From Podospora pseudocomata (taxonomy: Eukaryota > Ascomycota > Sordariomycetes > Sordariales > Podosporaceae): a DNA stretch of 64,000 nucleotides. The DNA lies in the NCBI RefSeq assembly GCF_035222375.1, contig NW_026946366.1:2666001-2730000 (forward strand), read 5' to 3'. The position numbers and the translations under genes were made by a program. The notes below the pieces were generated by a model. It saw nothing but the letters and a program-made list of their open reading frames with translations. It did no database searches and was not told the origin of the DNA. Every line of letters starts with the position of its first letter. The stretch's first letter is position 1. Positions 12,005-23,173 of the stretch are shown in pieces.

Positions 12005-12569
12005 CGCCGCTCCAGCCGTGGCCCCAGCGGAGGTTGGTTTCTTCTCGGCTCGGGCAGTGAAAGACATACCGGAAGACGCCCTCGTCGCTGGCCAGGTTAC
12101 TCCCCTCAAGGCAGGAATGGGCTTCAACCCCCGTGCCGAAAGCCCTTCGATTCGCAAGACCCCCGGCATCGACCACAGCACATCCAAGCCCCTGTCAAGA
12201 AGCGGGCAGCATGTTCCCCCAACCAAGACGACCGAAACCAAACCAGCTAGCGGCCCTGTACCACGACCAGGAGGCACGGGTGTTGTCCCATATCAACGTC
12301 CAAGCATCGCCGGAGTTACGAATCCTCAGTTAGACTCTACAAGACGGATCGGGGTACCTGGTTCAGGACCGGGTAGCCCGCTAGCGAACAGGAACCAGTA
12401 CCGGCCGCCTACGATCAAGAGACCTGCCCCTGATGCCGGGAATGGCAATGGGCAACAGCAGAATGGCACGAGGGAGCCGTTGGTGGATGGGAATAAGAAC
12501 GCGCCGATTGGGCAGCAGGCGAATGGGGGGTTTCCGGGACCAGAGGCCAAGAGGCCGAGGGTTGCTTAG
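10639..12569 (+). CDS. rad52: Rad52/Rad22 homologous-recombination mediator
   Basis: Three exons, 10639-10646, 10732-11381 and 11437-12569, give 596 residues. The first coding exon is only 8 nt (ATG plus five bases). It is supported by a GTATGT donor, a GACTAAC branch and restoration of MPAPGDQHTSIVNPFE. Residues about 20-200 carry the Rad52 DNA-binding/ring-forming fold, with [63 protein letters not shown] and YDKEYL. The C-terminal half is disordered and holds 27 consecutive Asn codons, then short basic patches near the end (KRPAP, AKRPRVA). Rad52 loads Rad51 on RPA-coated ssDNA and anneals single strands. The known fungal orthologues are Neurospora mus-11 and fission-yeast rad22/rad52. Confidence 0.95.
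11925..12005 (+). repeat. (AAC)n microsatellite encoding a 27-Asn run in Rad52
   Basis: 81 nt of uninterrupted Asn codons, almost all AAC with an AAT at the start and one near the fifth position. The antisense reads as poly-Val or poly-Leu, which explains the long reverse-strand open frames. Length is expected to vary between strains because triplet slippage is common in such tracts. Confidence 0.97.
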
Positions 12570-13498
12570 TTTTTGTTATTCTTTCATGATTTGAGACGAA
12601 TCGGGGTTGGTCATCGGTTAGAGTGGGGAGCCGGGTTTGCTATTTCTATTGCTTGTATCTTTGCTTTATACTTGCGGTGTCTTTCCTGGGAGGTATAAAA
12701 CGCATCGTCACGGATGGGATGGGATTGGGTGTCATGAGCGGGCGTTTGGGACATGGGAGGGTCGGTTCTGCACGTGTTATGAGGCACAAATAGGAAGGGA
12801 GTAGTTACACATGAAAGGGTTGACACCACTTGGTGGGGAAATTTGTCAATTGAATGGTTACTACCTCTCAATTCTTTTGTTCAGATACCTATGGACATGG
12901 TCAAGTAAAGCCCAACACTTCGCAACGGGGTCAAGTATATCGTAGCAGCCAACCTTCCAGACCGTCCCCTTTTCCTTTCCTCCCCATAGCCCAAAAGATT
13001 GCTCTTCTCCCCAAATTCTCTTTCATAACAAACACACACGTAGAGAGAGACACATCGCCATCTTTTTTTTTGCTCGCTTGCTCGCAGTTTGCAAGGGTAT
13101 AATCGCAATGATAAAATGAAAAACCATATTCCAACAGACAGCAAATAATCCAATCATGTGCCATGTGGCTCTCCCAACTTCAAAAAACATACACATCTAC
13201 ACACAAAAACTCGAGAAAAGTCCCATCCGGTTTCCATCCCTTCCAACCCATTCACAACACAAGATAAACAGATATGGTATCCCCAAACACAATCCCAACA
13301 AAAAAAAACATCCATAATCAAAACATCACATCAACGACACCAAGACAGAAGCCCGTCCTGTCTCCTCTTCCATCCCCTCGTCTTTATTATCTTTGTTTTT
13401 AACAGCTTAAAAAGTATCCGTATCCTGCGAGTTCATCGTCCCAAAGGTATCTAATCTCCTGTCAGCTCCCATCCAACTTTTTCGTCCATCCGCAGTCA
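12570..13498. other. Convergent intergenic region (RAD52 / large disordered protein)
   Basis: About 0.9 kb between 3' ends. AT-rich and A-rich stretches near 13150-13420 look like 3'-UTR sequence. No gene is supported. Confidence 0.5.
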
Positions 13499-16400
13499 TT
13501 ACATACCTCTCTTCCTGCTCCTCTGCTGGCTCCCCTGCTGTCTCTCGTCATCCTCAAAATCACTCCCCAGCGGGCTAGCGACACCCCCGCTCCGCCCAGT
13601 AGGCGTCATCGGTCTCGGCCCAGACGGCCGTCTGCCAACCTGCGTCTGCGCACCAGTCAAGTTCCTGTTCTCGGGCTTGGGGCTGCGCTGGCCCTCGCTG
13701 ATGTAGCTGGCAGTAGGCACGCCATGCGTCATGGTGCCGTACCCGCTCTCAACGCTGTGGTGAGGGAGGGGGCTCCCCTTTTGGAGCTTGCTGACCCTCT
13801 TGTTCTGGATGGGAGTGCCACCGCGGACCAGGCCGCCACCGCCGGGGCTGTTGGGGATGACGTCGTTAAGGGGCTCCTTGGGAGGGCGAGGGGGACCGCC
13901 TGAGGTGGCAGTCATGTTCTGGGCAGCGGGGGACTGCGACCACATTTGTTGGTATTCTTGGGTGGCTGAACCGTAGCTGTCCCGGTTGGGGTTGCGAGGG
14001 AAGCGGTTGAGGCTCGTGGCGGAGCCAGCCCAGTCGGCCGACTTGGGGGACATGGGAGTGTCATAGCCCAGGGCTTGGGACTCGAGGGCGGCCTTGAAGC
14101 GCTCAGTCTGTCCCTGACGAGGCTGAGGGTGCTGAAGGTTGAGCGAGTCGCGATGAGCCTTGTACTTAGGGTCCTCGGGCGTCCCGGGGACCATGGTGAT
14201 CCAATTGGCAGTAGGGGGCCCGCCCGGAATGGGCTGGTTGTAGAGATCCTCATCGTGGTAGGTCTGCTGCTGTTGTTGCTGGAACCCACCCTCGCTCAAG
14301 TCCTGTGCGGAGAAGCCACTGTGGAGCTTGTCGGTTTGGGGGGCTTGTCCGGACGCAAGCTGGTAGTTCTCAGAGTAGTGATCCAGGGACCCCGAGCGAG
14401 ATGGTCCAGTGGGAAGGTTGAGTTCCTCAGTCTTGGTGGACTGCTTGCTGAGGCGAGACTCGGCCACGCCGCTGGACGCGGTGGTTTCAGACCAGCGCGA
14501 AATCTTGGGGATACGGAACCAGCTGGACCGGGACTTCTTCTTGCCTTCCTCGGTCCGAGGCGTATTCTCGTTGCTCATGGAGGCTTGCGCCTGAGCTGGT
14601 GCCTGTGGCGGAGTAGCCATTGGCACAGACTCGGCACGCTGAATATTTGCTGGGGTCATGAGCATGTCATTGTTGTCGTAGTTGACGCTCTCATTCCCTC
14701 CACGAGCATCATACTCTTCCTCACTGTCCTCGGGAACGGTGCTAATTCTGTGTCCCGAAGTCATGCGGTCGTAGCCAGGCTTCACAGATGTTCCGCGAGA
14801 TTGCAGCGAGAAGTGAGACTGTGATGGGTGGCTCGCTGTCGAAGTACCAGCGTGGCCCTCTGGCTCATAGCCGTGGTCTTGCTCATACTGGCCTTCTGGC
14901 TGGAGGTGGAAGGATGATCGGTCGTCCTGAATAGCTCGCTGTTGTCCAGGCACGGTTTGTGCCTTGAGAACGTCCACTTCGGTCAACAACTGGTTCAGCA
15001 TATCCTCGATCCTGCCGAGGTCGTTGGTTCCCTTGGCTCCCAACCCCAACAGGGCACGGCGGAAGATGCTTCTCTTCTTGGCATTGATATCATCGCCATT
15101 AACCGAGCCATCCTGGATCGAGCGAGCCGCGGTGCTGCCGGGGTACGGTCGTGGGCCATTGATGGCGCGAGTGACGCTCTTGTCAGTGTTCTCCTTGACT
15201 TCGGTGATGATAACGTCTTCGGTATCTGCCAACAGCTTCTTGAGATCCTCAAAGTTGTTGCGCATCTCGGTAGCAGAGCGGACAAGGGTGACCAGAATCT
15301 CGGTATCCCTTGCGCTGCGCTGCGCGTCCCTAACCATCAAGTGCTGCATGAGAGCCATAATATCTCTTGATTCGATGTTGTCCATGCCCATTCCGGTGGC
15401 AGGATCGTACATTGGCGAGGCAATGCCCTGAGACATGCCGCTAAGGTGGCGTGGGTTGCCATGATTGTAGAATGGATCATCCAACGCCCCACCCGGTCCA
15501 CGAGTGGCAAGCCCGAAATCAACACCCTTTCCTTTGTCCTGGACGTCAGGTGTCTTGTTGGGGCCTTGGGAAATATAGCCCTCGTCGACCTTGAGCCCGA
15601 GTGGGCTACGGGTGCCATAGTCATCGTAAGCAGCGTCGAATCCATTGCCTCCGAGCCCAGGGAGGTTGGCGATGGGACTGGTTCCCTCATAAGGATTTGT
15701 GACCAGGGTGTCACGCTTGCGATCTTCGGAGGTGCGATACCATTCGTCGTGCTCTTGGCTAACCTGTCGGCTGTGATTTTGGGCCATGGCCATGCCAGCA
15801 GCAGCACCGAGTGCAGCGGCGCCGGCAATAACAAGATTTCCTCCGTTGCCCTTTTGCTGCGCAGGCGAACCATCGAGGGGTTCGTAGTCGATGTCATCAT
15901 CAGGTGGGTACTGAGCACGCTGCCGAGGCGTGGCTTCCTCAGGCCACTGGCCTTCCTCGTCACGGCCGCCATCATCGTCAAGGAGAGATGGGTTGGTCAG
16001 AAGATCATCCTCATACCCCCAATCCAAAATTTCTGGCATGAGCTCGTTTTGATTCGGTATATAGCTCGAAGCCATTGTTGGTTTCTCATGCTCGCTGTTA
16101 AGCTTCTCGGTGCTGAGTGATGGATCAATTCCAGGACGTGGTCCATTTTGTGTGCGCTCCTTGAAAGAGCGGTTGCGCTGGACACCAGCACCCTGCCATG
16201 CTTGCTCTTCCTGAGTCTCCTGCTGTCCCTTCCCGTTCTGCGCCCGGAGAGCAGCTGCAGCGGCATCCACCGCACGGCTGGCAATCGCAGCTTCTGATAC
16301 TGTTGGGGACTGGCGGTAGGTAGTGTTCTGTGGAACCTTGCGCCCATACTCATCAAGATCATACTGTACGAACTCGCGAGACCGCTGGCCTTCTGAAGCT

Positions 16401-18925
16401 TGGCTGACCACGGAGCGCTTGGTTGGGCTACCGAGCTGTCGGTCAATTTCCTCGTCAAGAGTCGCCATGGATTCACGGCCTTGGTAAAGCTTGTCCGAGT
16501 CCACCGTCAAAGCTGATCCTTCCAACATCGAGGCGTCGATGAGGGATGCGACATTGGACTCGATGCCGACAGGGTGCACAAAGGCTGGATTCAACGCAAC
16601 AGCACGTACAGCCTGGCCCGAGGTTACGCGGTCGAGTTCGCTGCCGGCGGGGCTTGGTCCTTGGGTTTGGTCGACGTTGGAGCTCCTCACGCTTCGGTCG
16701 TCGTCGTCGTAGCCTGCAAAATTGCGATTCATTGCTCCTCCATCCTGACGTGGAGACTTGTTGGCTGTGGAAATTTCCGAGTCGATAGTGCGGTGGGTAG
16801 CTCTCGAATCCCGGTTTGGCCCTACGTCGCTACCAGCTTCCGTATATCCCGAGACGCTGGGGATAGGGCTGAGGCCCCGACGTTCGGGTTGATAGGGGAC
16901 GTATTTGAGGGGTGGAGGTACGTCTTGGGTGCTGTAATAATCGTATGGGTTGGGTGGATATTGTGGGGACGGCTCCTCGTCCTCGTCGTCGTACTCCTCG
17001 TCCTGAAATTGCCGCGCATGGCGAGAAGGGACTTTCTTGCCATTGTCATCAAGAACATACTGGTCAGGATCACCAGTGCGTTGACGGGGTAACGCCTTGA
17101 GGTCTCCGTGCGAGAGGTTAGCGTGTTGGGCTCCCAGGGCTTGTAGAGTGTTGACAGGGGTCCTGGTGGGAGTCGGCGTCGACTCTGACGAAATCGGCCC
17201 TTGGGTCAAATCACGAACAGGGGTGAGCTCCTCGCTGGCCGAGTGGGGTCTGTCGGTATCGGCCGACAAAATGGATGCCCTTGTCACATCCGAGGCGTTG
17301 ACATCACTCATCAGAGGCATCGGTGGGGCTGGAGGTGCAAGCAGGTCCGAGTCTTCGTACTGGTCGAACGCTTGTTGTTCAGAACTGCGATTTCGTCTCT
17401 CGTCCCTTCGTCGTCTCCTTGACCGTTGCTTGTCTTCTGAAGGGGAACCAAACGCCTCGTTTGCAGCAACGGCGGCAGCGCCCAAAGCGGCCCCGGCGGC
17501 TGCAACTTTCAGGGGCTCAATGCTGCGAACTGGTGTGTTATCGAGGTCATGGGAGTCTTCTACTGATTCGTGGCTGAGAGCGCTGCTGTCGTCGAAGTCG
17601 TTATTTCGTGCCTCTCGGTCTCGTCTCTCCTTGCTGGTCTTGAGGCTGTCGCGGGGTGTCAGCATCTTGTCGGTGCCATTGGACCGTCGTTTGTCGCTCG
17701 CATAATCATCCCTCGACGCTGATGTAGCGCTGGATGTCGTGGAATCACGCCGGCTTCCTCGCCGGCTCTGTTCTCGCTTGAGGGCGTTGAGTTCTGGTAG
17801 AATGAGGCGGCGAATGGCATCCTCCACTGTCTCCAAAAGTTTCGGATTATTGATGGACGATGTCTTTGAGGCGCCAGATCTGATGGAGTGCTGGTCCACG
17901 GACCGATGACTGGGGGCAAGAGCCGATGAAACCATGCTGGAGTCGGCCACTGACACCATGGACTCTGGGTGTCCTTTACTTGACCTCCTACTTGAACGAT
18001 CCGCAGACTTGTCATCCTTGCTGACACTGCTCGTCCGGCTCTTGCTAGACTTGTGCTTACTGCGGTCCCTCTCCTTGTCTCGAGACCTAGTAACAACCAC
18101 CCTTTCGCGGCCCCCCTCTCGTGTCCGGGACTTTTCAGAGGCGACTGTGGCGATCGCGGCGGCACCCAAGCCGACGGCAGCAGCTGCTACATAATCCGGG
18201 CTCTTGGAGTCGGATGCTCTGAATGAGGTGGTCCCGCCAGATCCATCGAGGAAGCTGTCGGTTGGTATGGCCGAAATGTCACTCATGTTGCCGCCTGTGT
18301 AACTGGCCTTGCTACCATCAGCAGCCGGTATGAGAGGGCTCGCCGGGCGGCGGCGGCGAGCGCCTCGTTCAATTTCGATGTCAATGGGGTTTCGACTAAC
18401 GTTGCTCTCCTCTGTGGCTGAAGCATATGAGCTGGCGTCCTCAAGATCGTTGCTGATCGCCGACAGCGTCTCGGCAGCAGAGCGGCGACCGCCGCTTGCT
18501 TTTCTCGATGATCTTGACTCGGTGATCCGAATGTGGTCTCCGTCGGAGCCCCTGCTGCTGCGACGTTTGCTGCTTGGTGTCAAGCGGACTCGAACACTGG
18601 GTTTGCGCGAGTCGGCCGACGCCGAGTTGCCGCTGGTGCTCTTCCCACCTTCGAAGTACTCGATCAGGAGAGATGTCTGCGATTTGCTTGCGCGATGCCC
18701 CGCTCGGATAGTTACGGGTGTACCATCATCTGGGATGGAATAAGAGGACTTTTCGTCTCCGGGGGCAGATACCTCGCTGCCAAGTTCGGTCCCCAGGTCA
18801 GTCCCGGTCGGCGCTGCAGTGTGGATGGTCGATTCGGTCTCTGTGGGCACTGGCAATGGCGGCGGCCGACTAGACTTCTTCGTGTCTGTACCCATGATGG
18901 CGTGTAATGTGTGTTGTGAGCCCAA
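13499..18925 (-). CDS. Large mostly disordered protein, function unknown (1808 aa)
   Basis: An unbroken 1808-residue frame. The start is either the ATG at 18925 or the second Met at 18895 (MGTDTKKSS). Composition is Ser/Arg/Asp/Gly/Pro-rich with many RRSS, SRR and KDK clusters, as in phosphorylated scaffold proteins. Three short Ala/Gly-rich hydrophobic stretches stand out: about residues 242-262 (VAAAAVGLGAAAIATVA), 471-491 and 1027-1050. A more ordered, charged-helical block lies at about 1185-1310 (RSATEMRNNFEDLKKLLADTEDV, then RIEDMLNQLLTEVDVLKAQ) and may be a coiled coil. No catalytic domain is visible. I do not recognise the family. Composition resembles fungal septal-pore or cortical scaffold proteins, but that is only an impression. 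The length and open frame make it certainly coding. Confidence 0.88.
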   Translation of the reverse strand: MGSQHTLHAIMGTDTKKSSRPPPLPVPTETESTIHTAAPTGTDLGTELGSEVSAPGDEKSSYSIPDDGTPVTIRAGHRASKSQTSLLIEYFEGGKSTSGNSASADSRKPSVRVRLTPSSKRRSSRGSDGDHIRITESRSSRKASGGRRSAAETLSAISNDLEDASSYASATEESNVSRNPIDIEIERGARRRRPASPLIPAADGSKASYTGGNMSDISAIPTDSFLDGSGGTTSFRASDSKSPDYVAAAAVGLGAAAIATVASEKSRTREGGRERVVVTRSRDKERDRSKHKSSKSRTSSVSKDDKSADRSSRRSSKGHPESMVSVADSSMVSSALAPSHRSVDQHSIRSGASKTSSINNPKLLETVEDAIRRLILPELNALKREQSRRGSRRDSTTSSATSASRDDYASDKRRSNGTDKMLTPRDSLKTSKERRDREARNNDFDDSSALSHESVEDSHDLDNTPVRSIEPLKVAAAGAALGAAAVAANEAFGSPSEDKQRSRRRRRDERRNRSSEQQAFDQYEDSDLLAPPAPPMPLMSDVNASDVTRASILSADTDRPHSASEELTPVRDLTQGPISSESTPTPTRTPVNTLQALGAQHANLSHGDLKALPRQRTGDPDQYVLDDNGKKVPSRHARQFQDEEYDDEDEEPSPQYPPNPYDYYSTQDVPPPLKYVPYQPERRGLSPIPSVSGYTEAGSDVGPNRDSRATHRTIDSEISTANKSPRQDGGAMNRNFAGYDDDDRSVRSSNVDQTQGPSPAGSELDRVTSGQAVRAVALNPAFVHPVGIESNVASLIDASMLEGSALTVDSDKLYQGRESMATLDEEIDRQLGSPTKRSVVSQASEGQRSREFVQYDLDEYGRKVPQNTTYRQSPTVSEAAIASRAVDAAAAALRAQNGKGQQETQEEQAWQGAGVQRNRSFKERTQNGPRPGIDPSLSTEKLNSEHEKPTMASSYIPNQNELMPEILDWGYEDDLLTNPSLLDDDGGRDEEGQWPEEATPRQRAQYPPDDDIDYEPLDGSPAQQKGNGGNLVIAGAAALGAAAGMAMAQNHSRQVSQEHDEWYRTSEDRKRDTLVTNPYEGTSPIANLPGLGGNGFDAAYDDYGTRSPLGLKVDEGYISQGPNKTPDVQDKGKGVDFGLATRGPGGALDDPFYNHGNPRHLSGMSQGIASPMYDPATGMGMDNIESRDIMALMQHLMVRDAQRSARDTEILVTLVRSATEMRNNFEDLKKLLADTEDVIITEVKENTDKSVTRAINGPRPYPGSTAARSIQDGSVNGDDINAKKRSIFRRALLGLGAKGTNDLGRIEDMLNQLLTEVDVLKAQTVPGQQRAIQDDRSSFHLQPEGQYEQDHGYEPEGHAGTSTASHPSQSHFSLQSRGTSVKPGYDRMTSGHRISTVPEDSEEEYDARGGNESVNYDNNDMLMTPANIQRAESVPMATPPQAPAQAQASMSNENTPRTEEGKKKSRSSWFRIPKISRWSETTASSGVAESRLSKQSTKTEELNLPTGPSRSGSLDHYSENYQLASGQAPQTDKLHSGFSAQDLSEGGFQQQQQQTYHDEDLYNQPIPGGPPTANWITMVPGTPEDPKYKAHRDSLNLQHPQPRQGQTERFKAALESQALGYDTPMSPKSADWAGSATSLNRFPRNPNRDSYGSATQEYQQMWSQSPAAQNMTATSGGPPRPPKEPLNDVIPNSPGGGGLVRGGTPIQNKRVSKLQKGSPLPHHSVESGYGTMTHGVPTASYISEGQRSPKPENRNLTGAQTQVGRRPSGPRPMTPTGRSGGVASPLGSDFEDDERQQGSQQRSRKRGM

Positions 18926-20353
18926 AGGGATGTTGGTGTGGTATTAGGTGTCAACAGTGGCCCCTGTGTTGTTGCCCAATTATTACTCCCAGGTTGGGGA
19001 ACCCCCTTACGTGTGGAGGAGGACGGCCAGAGGGGGGGGGGGGATGAAACGCAGGAATAATCGCGGGAACACGGCAACGATGTGTTGGCCAGCCAGAAAG
19101 CGTCGCCTATTAACAGTCGCAGTCCAGAATCATCAGAATGCGGGAATGTCTGCAGGAAATGTGGAATATGTGAGCAATGAAGGATCACGTAGGCAGGAGG
19201 AGGCACGCACCCAAAGCACGAAATGCAGCTAGGTTCGCCGATGATAGGGCAGGAGGGATGGCAGTAGGGCAGAAAGAGACTCCTGACAGGCTGCACGAGG
19301 CAGTATCAGGATGTGGAAGTGTCGCTGGCTGCTGGGACGTACGAGCAGAGAAGCAGAACAGGTGCACAGAATCGATGGGGCTGAGTGGCGGGCGGCCTGT
19401 CGAAGGAGAAAAAGTGAGTGGCGGCGCAATGAGACGGACGGCTGTTGTTGATAGGAGCAAGGCGGACAGGGATTCTCTCGGCAGCGGGGCAGTTTGCGTC
19501 GATAAACAGAACCTGGAAGTCAACTTCCTGTTCGTCGTTTTCGAAAATCAGTTATTTTTTCTTCGTTTCGGCCGCAGTTGAATGTATGTACAGAGAAAGG
19601 GGTTGCTGCAGGCGATATGCAACCTCCTGCTGGTGTCGGCCGGAGAGGGCGGTGGGATGCGAGGCGATGGGAAGAAGATGGAAGACGGCGGCGGGATAGG
19701 CGGTGGCCTCCTCGAAGCTAGCTTGTACAAAGTAGGTCCTCCAAGCTCGAATCCAATGCCGAGTTCGAGCGGTTTTGGGGGCGGATCCAGAGGACTGGTC
19801 GCAATGTGATGCGCACACCTGGCCTTCTTGGATTCTTCTCTGGCAGGAAGCGGACCTCGGACACAGGCTGGGTGACTGGCAGAGCCTATGGGAGACTTTG
19901 TTGTTGTCCAGGAGCGGCTGGGATTGCTCGAGGTGCTTGATGTGCTGGCGCTGCTTCAAGGGCCCAGCCAATTGCGCGTGGAGTCTGGGGTCGGTGGTGC
20001 AGCGAGGTGCAGACAAGCTTGCAACGGGACGGCGGAGCAGCGAGAGACAGACGAGACGAGGCTGCTGCTGCGGAGTCGAGGGAGGAGAAATCGAGCAAAA
20101 ACCGTACACCAGCCGCCAACGGTGTCGGTTCTACCGTACTTTTCTTGAGCAGCAGCGTACAAGATCGTTGGTGAGATGGAGATGTCTGCGATATGGTAAA
20201 CGGGAGAGAAGCTTGGAGGGGGTTTGTTGACATTGACTTTGCTGCCAAGGACATCAGCAGGCCTGACCACCAAGTGAACAGGACCCGACTAGGTGCTAGG
20301 TGACAGGACGGGGGCTGGGGGATTTATCGGATGGGCTCCACAGTGACGGTTTA
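18926..20353. promoter_or_regulatory. Upstream region of the large disordered-protein gene
   Basis: GC-rich, purine-rich on the + strand, so pyrimidine-rich on the coding strand, as expected for a long fungal 5' leader. A run of ten G occurs at about 19032-19041. No other gene is supported. Confidence 0.4.
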
Positions 20354-20733
20354 CGGTAGCACGGAGGTACAGAACGGACAATTGCCTTGAGCGACCGGGC
20401 CAAGTGCCTCTTAGCCCAGAGGCCTGGCTCCTTCCACACCTAAGGCGTGGCTTCGCTTATCCAATTAATCAGCATTAAGCTGTCTTAGCTACCGTAAAAT
20501 TTACTATCGTCGCTTTTAGTTACCGGCTATTTATATAAACTATTAACTACTATATAAACTATTAATTATTACATAGATTATTAATTATTTACTTACTATA
20601 TTACTTACTATGTTACTTACTATGTTACTTATCTATTGGGTTTGGCGTATGGGTAAAGTGTGGGAAAAGGTGTATAAGTGTAAATTTCACTTGCGCAAAG
20701 GATCATTATCCGTTCTGTACCTCCGTGCCACCG
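20354..20733. mobile_element. MITE-like element with 25-bp terminal inverted repeats and TA target duplication
   Basis: The 25 bases at 20354-20378 (starting CGGTAGCACGGAGGTACAG) reappear inverted at 20709-20733 with 24 of 25 positions matching. Both ends are flanked by TA (20352-20353 and 20734-20735), the target duplication of Tc1/mariner-type elements. Weaker inverted similarity seems to continue inward, for example AAGTG and CCACAC stretches. The 380-bp interior has no coding capacity and is very AT-rich from about 20460 to 20640, with repeated TTACTTACTAT units, as expected after C-to-T decay such as RIP. Classification as a non-autonomous class II element is inferred from structure. Confidence 0.75.
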
Positions 20734-20735
20734 TA

Positions 20736-21848
20736 CGGTTGGGCGATCTCGTCTCACGCCCAGCTTCAACAGTGTCCCAAACCTGGAACAGGAACGCCGT
20801 CACCGCCTATGTCACCCATATCACCAATACTCTTGATAAAATATGTTTGTCTCTTGCTCTCCCTGCTTCAAGTCTCTTCCGTTTGCCTGACCTCTGCCTC
20901 TCGAACTTCTTGTTGGATCGATCCAGCTGAGGCTACCCGGGCGTCCCGCCATTGCCGCCGTCCAATTGCGCCAATCTCGGCGCGGGGAATAGCTTGAGGT
21001 TTCACGGGACACGAGGATAGACCCGGTAGGGCTACTTTGTGTTAATTGGACTTGGTTCATCCATCACGAAAACTCGGAGGGCGACCTCAGCTGCGGTGTT
21101 TTGTCTACGAACTCGGTAGGGATATATGTGGTATTATGAAATGCTTTAGAGGTCCGGCCGCAATATTATGTACATCGTTAAAACACCAGGTTAAAGTTGG
21201 GAGTCGTTCAAAGAAAGGCCTTCGCGCAAGACTTTCGACTGTTCATCTTGAGCTCGACGGCCTTGTTCCATGAACCAAGTCTCTGTGTTGTCTCTTGGAG
21301 ACTAGCTGGTTGTTTTGAAAGTGACATCTGATATTCCTCTCATGGTTATTGACATCAATGTATCAAATGTTGCTGTTAAAAGGTCTCTGAATTGATAACC
21401 TTGGAGCTTGATATCGATATCAGTATCGATAAGCTCATGGTCCGTGCATCAGCCACACGTCAACCCCAGACCACAGGAGCAAGACCCAACCAATGATGCG
21501 CCCTGCAGGAACCCCTTCATCTGAATATCGCGTCGTGTGTGTTTGGAGCTTCACTGTAAATTTCCCAGGCCAGCACCAGACGACAACAGCGACCAGCAAT
21601 CCGACTTCGACCACCCGAAACCCCACACGATTCCCAGAAACTTGGCTTCTGACCCCTCGGACTGGCGCTGGAGAGCTGTCTCGCCCGCCCCGTACTCCCA
21701 GACAGCAGCGACCTCAGTACAAACAAACCTCCCCTCTCCGATTTCGACGACCACCACGAGAAGCCCAATCCTACGATACTGAAATAGTCAAATAAAATAC
21801 AGATCCATTTCCATGTTCTGAGAACCCCCACACACGAACCACAGCAAC
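20736..21848. promoter_or_regulatory. Upstream region of ARP1
   Basis: About 1.1 kb without a supported gene. A 12-bp perfect palindrome (GATATCGATATC) near 21410 is followed closely by a second ATCGAT copy. Its meaning is unknown. Confidence 0.4.
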
Positions 21849-23173
21849 ATGACAGACTCATTGCACAACGTGTCGGTAGTGCTCGACAATGGATCCGGAA
21901 CTATCAGGGCTGGCTTCGCAGGAGACGACGTACCCAAATGCCACTTCCCATCATGGGTAGGCAGACCAAAACATCTCCGCGTTCTGGCCGGTGCGCTGGA
22001 GGGAGAGGTGTTTATCGGCCAGAAAGCGGCCACAGAACTGCGGGGCTTGCTCAAAATCCGATACCCTCTGGAGCATGGTATTGTCACGGACTGGGATGAT
22101 ATGGAGAAAATCTGGGCCTATGTGTATGACGAGGGGTTAAAGACACTGAGTGAGGAGGTAATGTTCCGGATCCTCAAGCGGAAAGGCGCAATGGCTGACA
22201 ATCCCGCATGGACATATAGCACCCTGTCCTTCTTACCGAACCACCACTCAACCCAAGGTCAAACCGTGACACGGCTGCTCAAATTCTATTCGAGACGTTC
22301 AACGTGCCAGCTCTCTACACATCAATCCAGGCTGTACTGTCTTTGTACGCCAGTGGAAGGACGACAGGTGTGGTGCTTGATGCTGGCGACGGTGTGTCCC
22401 ATGCTGTACCAGTATACCAAGGGTTCACGGTGCCCAACAGTATCAGGAGAATCGATGTCGCCGGCCGCGACGTGACTGAACATCTACAGACGCTTCTCCG
22501 CAAGAGCGGTTACGTCTTCCATACCAGCGCAGAAAAGGAGGTCGTCAGGCTCATCAAGGAGGCCACGAGCTACGTCGCGAGGGATCCCAAGAAGGAAGAG
22601 AAGGAGTGGGCCGCTTCCAAGCAGGACCAGAGCAAGTTTGCCGAATATGTCTTGCCAGATGGCAACAAGCTCAGGGTATGCATAACTTGTGTGTTCACGA
22701 TGTTCAGGGAGTAGCAAATCTAACGCTAAAACAGATTGGAGCGGAACGTTTCCGTGCCCCAGAGATCTTGTTCGACCCTGAGATCATCGGTCTTGAATAT
22801 CCGGGCATTCACCAAATAGTAGTTGATTCGATCAACAGGACGGATCTCGACCTGCGCAAGGACCTGTACATGAACATCGTCCTGTCGGGAGGTAGTACAC
22901 TCACAAAGGGATTCGGTGACAGACTTCTCAGCGAAGTACAGCGGCTTGCTGTCAAGGATATGAGAATCAAGATTTTTGCGCCCCCGGAGCGGAAGTACTC
23001 TACCTGGATTGGTGGCAGTATTCTGGCTGGTCTGAGCACATTCAGAAAGGTACGTTGACTCCCTGATAGACAGGAAATAGGGGATGGCAAAGACTAACAC
23101 TCCAATCTAGATGTGGGTCAGCATTGACGACTGGCATGAGAACCCGGATATTATCCATACCAAGTTCGCCTAG
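21849..23173 (+). CDS. arp1: Arp1/centractin, actin-related protein of dynactin
   Basis: Four exons, 21849-22157, 22220-22675, 22735-23049 and 23111-23173, give 380 residues, the usual Arp1 length. All junctions are phase 0. Actin-fold signatures are present: [18 protein letters not shown] (phosphate 1), [39 protein letters not shown] (phosphate 2) and [10 protein letters not shown] (adenosine loop). The C-terminus ends in HTKFA rather than the RKCF of conventional actin. Arp1 builds the short filament of dynactin that links dynein to cargo. The Neurospora orthologue is ropy-4, needed for nuclear distribution in hyphae. Actin itself is excluded by the insertions and the divergent subdomain 2. 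Confidence 0.96.

Noticed and set aside
11706-12277. Long reverse-strand open frames rich in Val and Leu opposite RAD52
   Set aside because: They are antisense readings of the AAC repeat and surrounding coding sequence of RAD52, with no domain signal of their own.
21405-21435. Palindromic GATATCGATATC with a neighbouring ATCGAT as an operator or element end
   Set aside because: There is no second copy elsewhere in the window and no target duplication; short palindromes of this type occur by chance.
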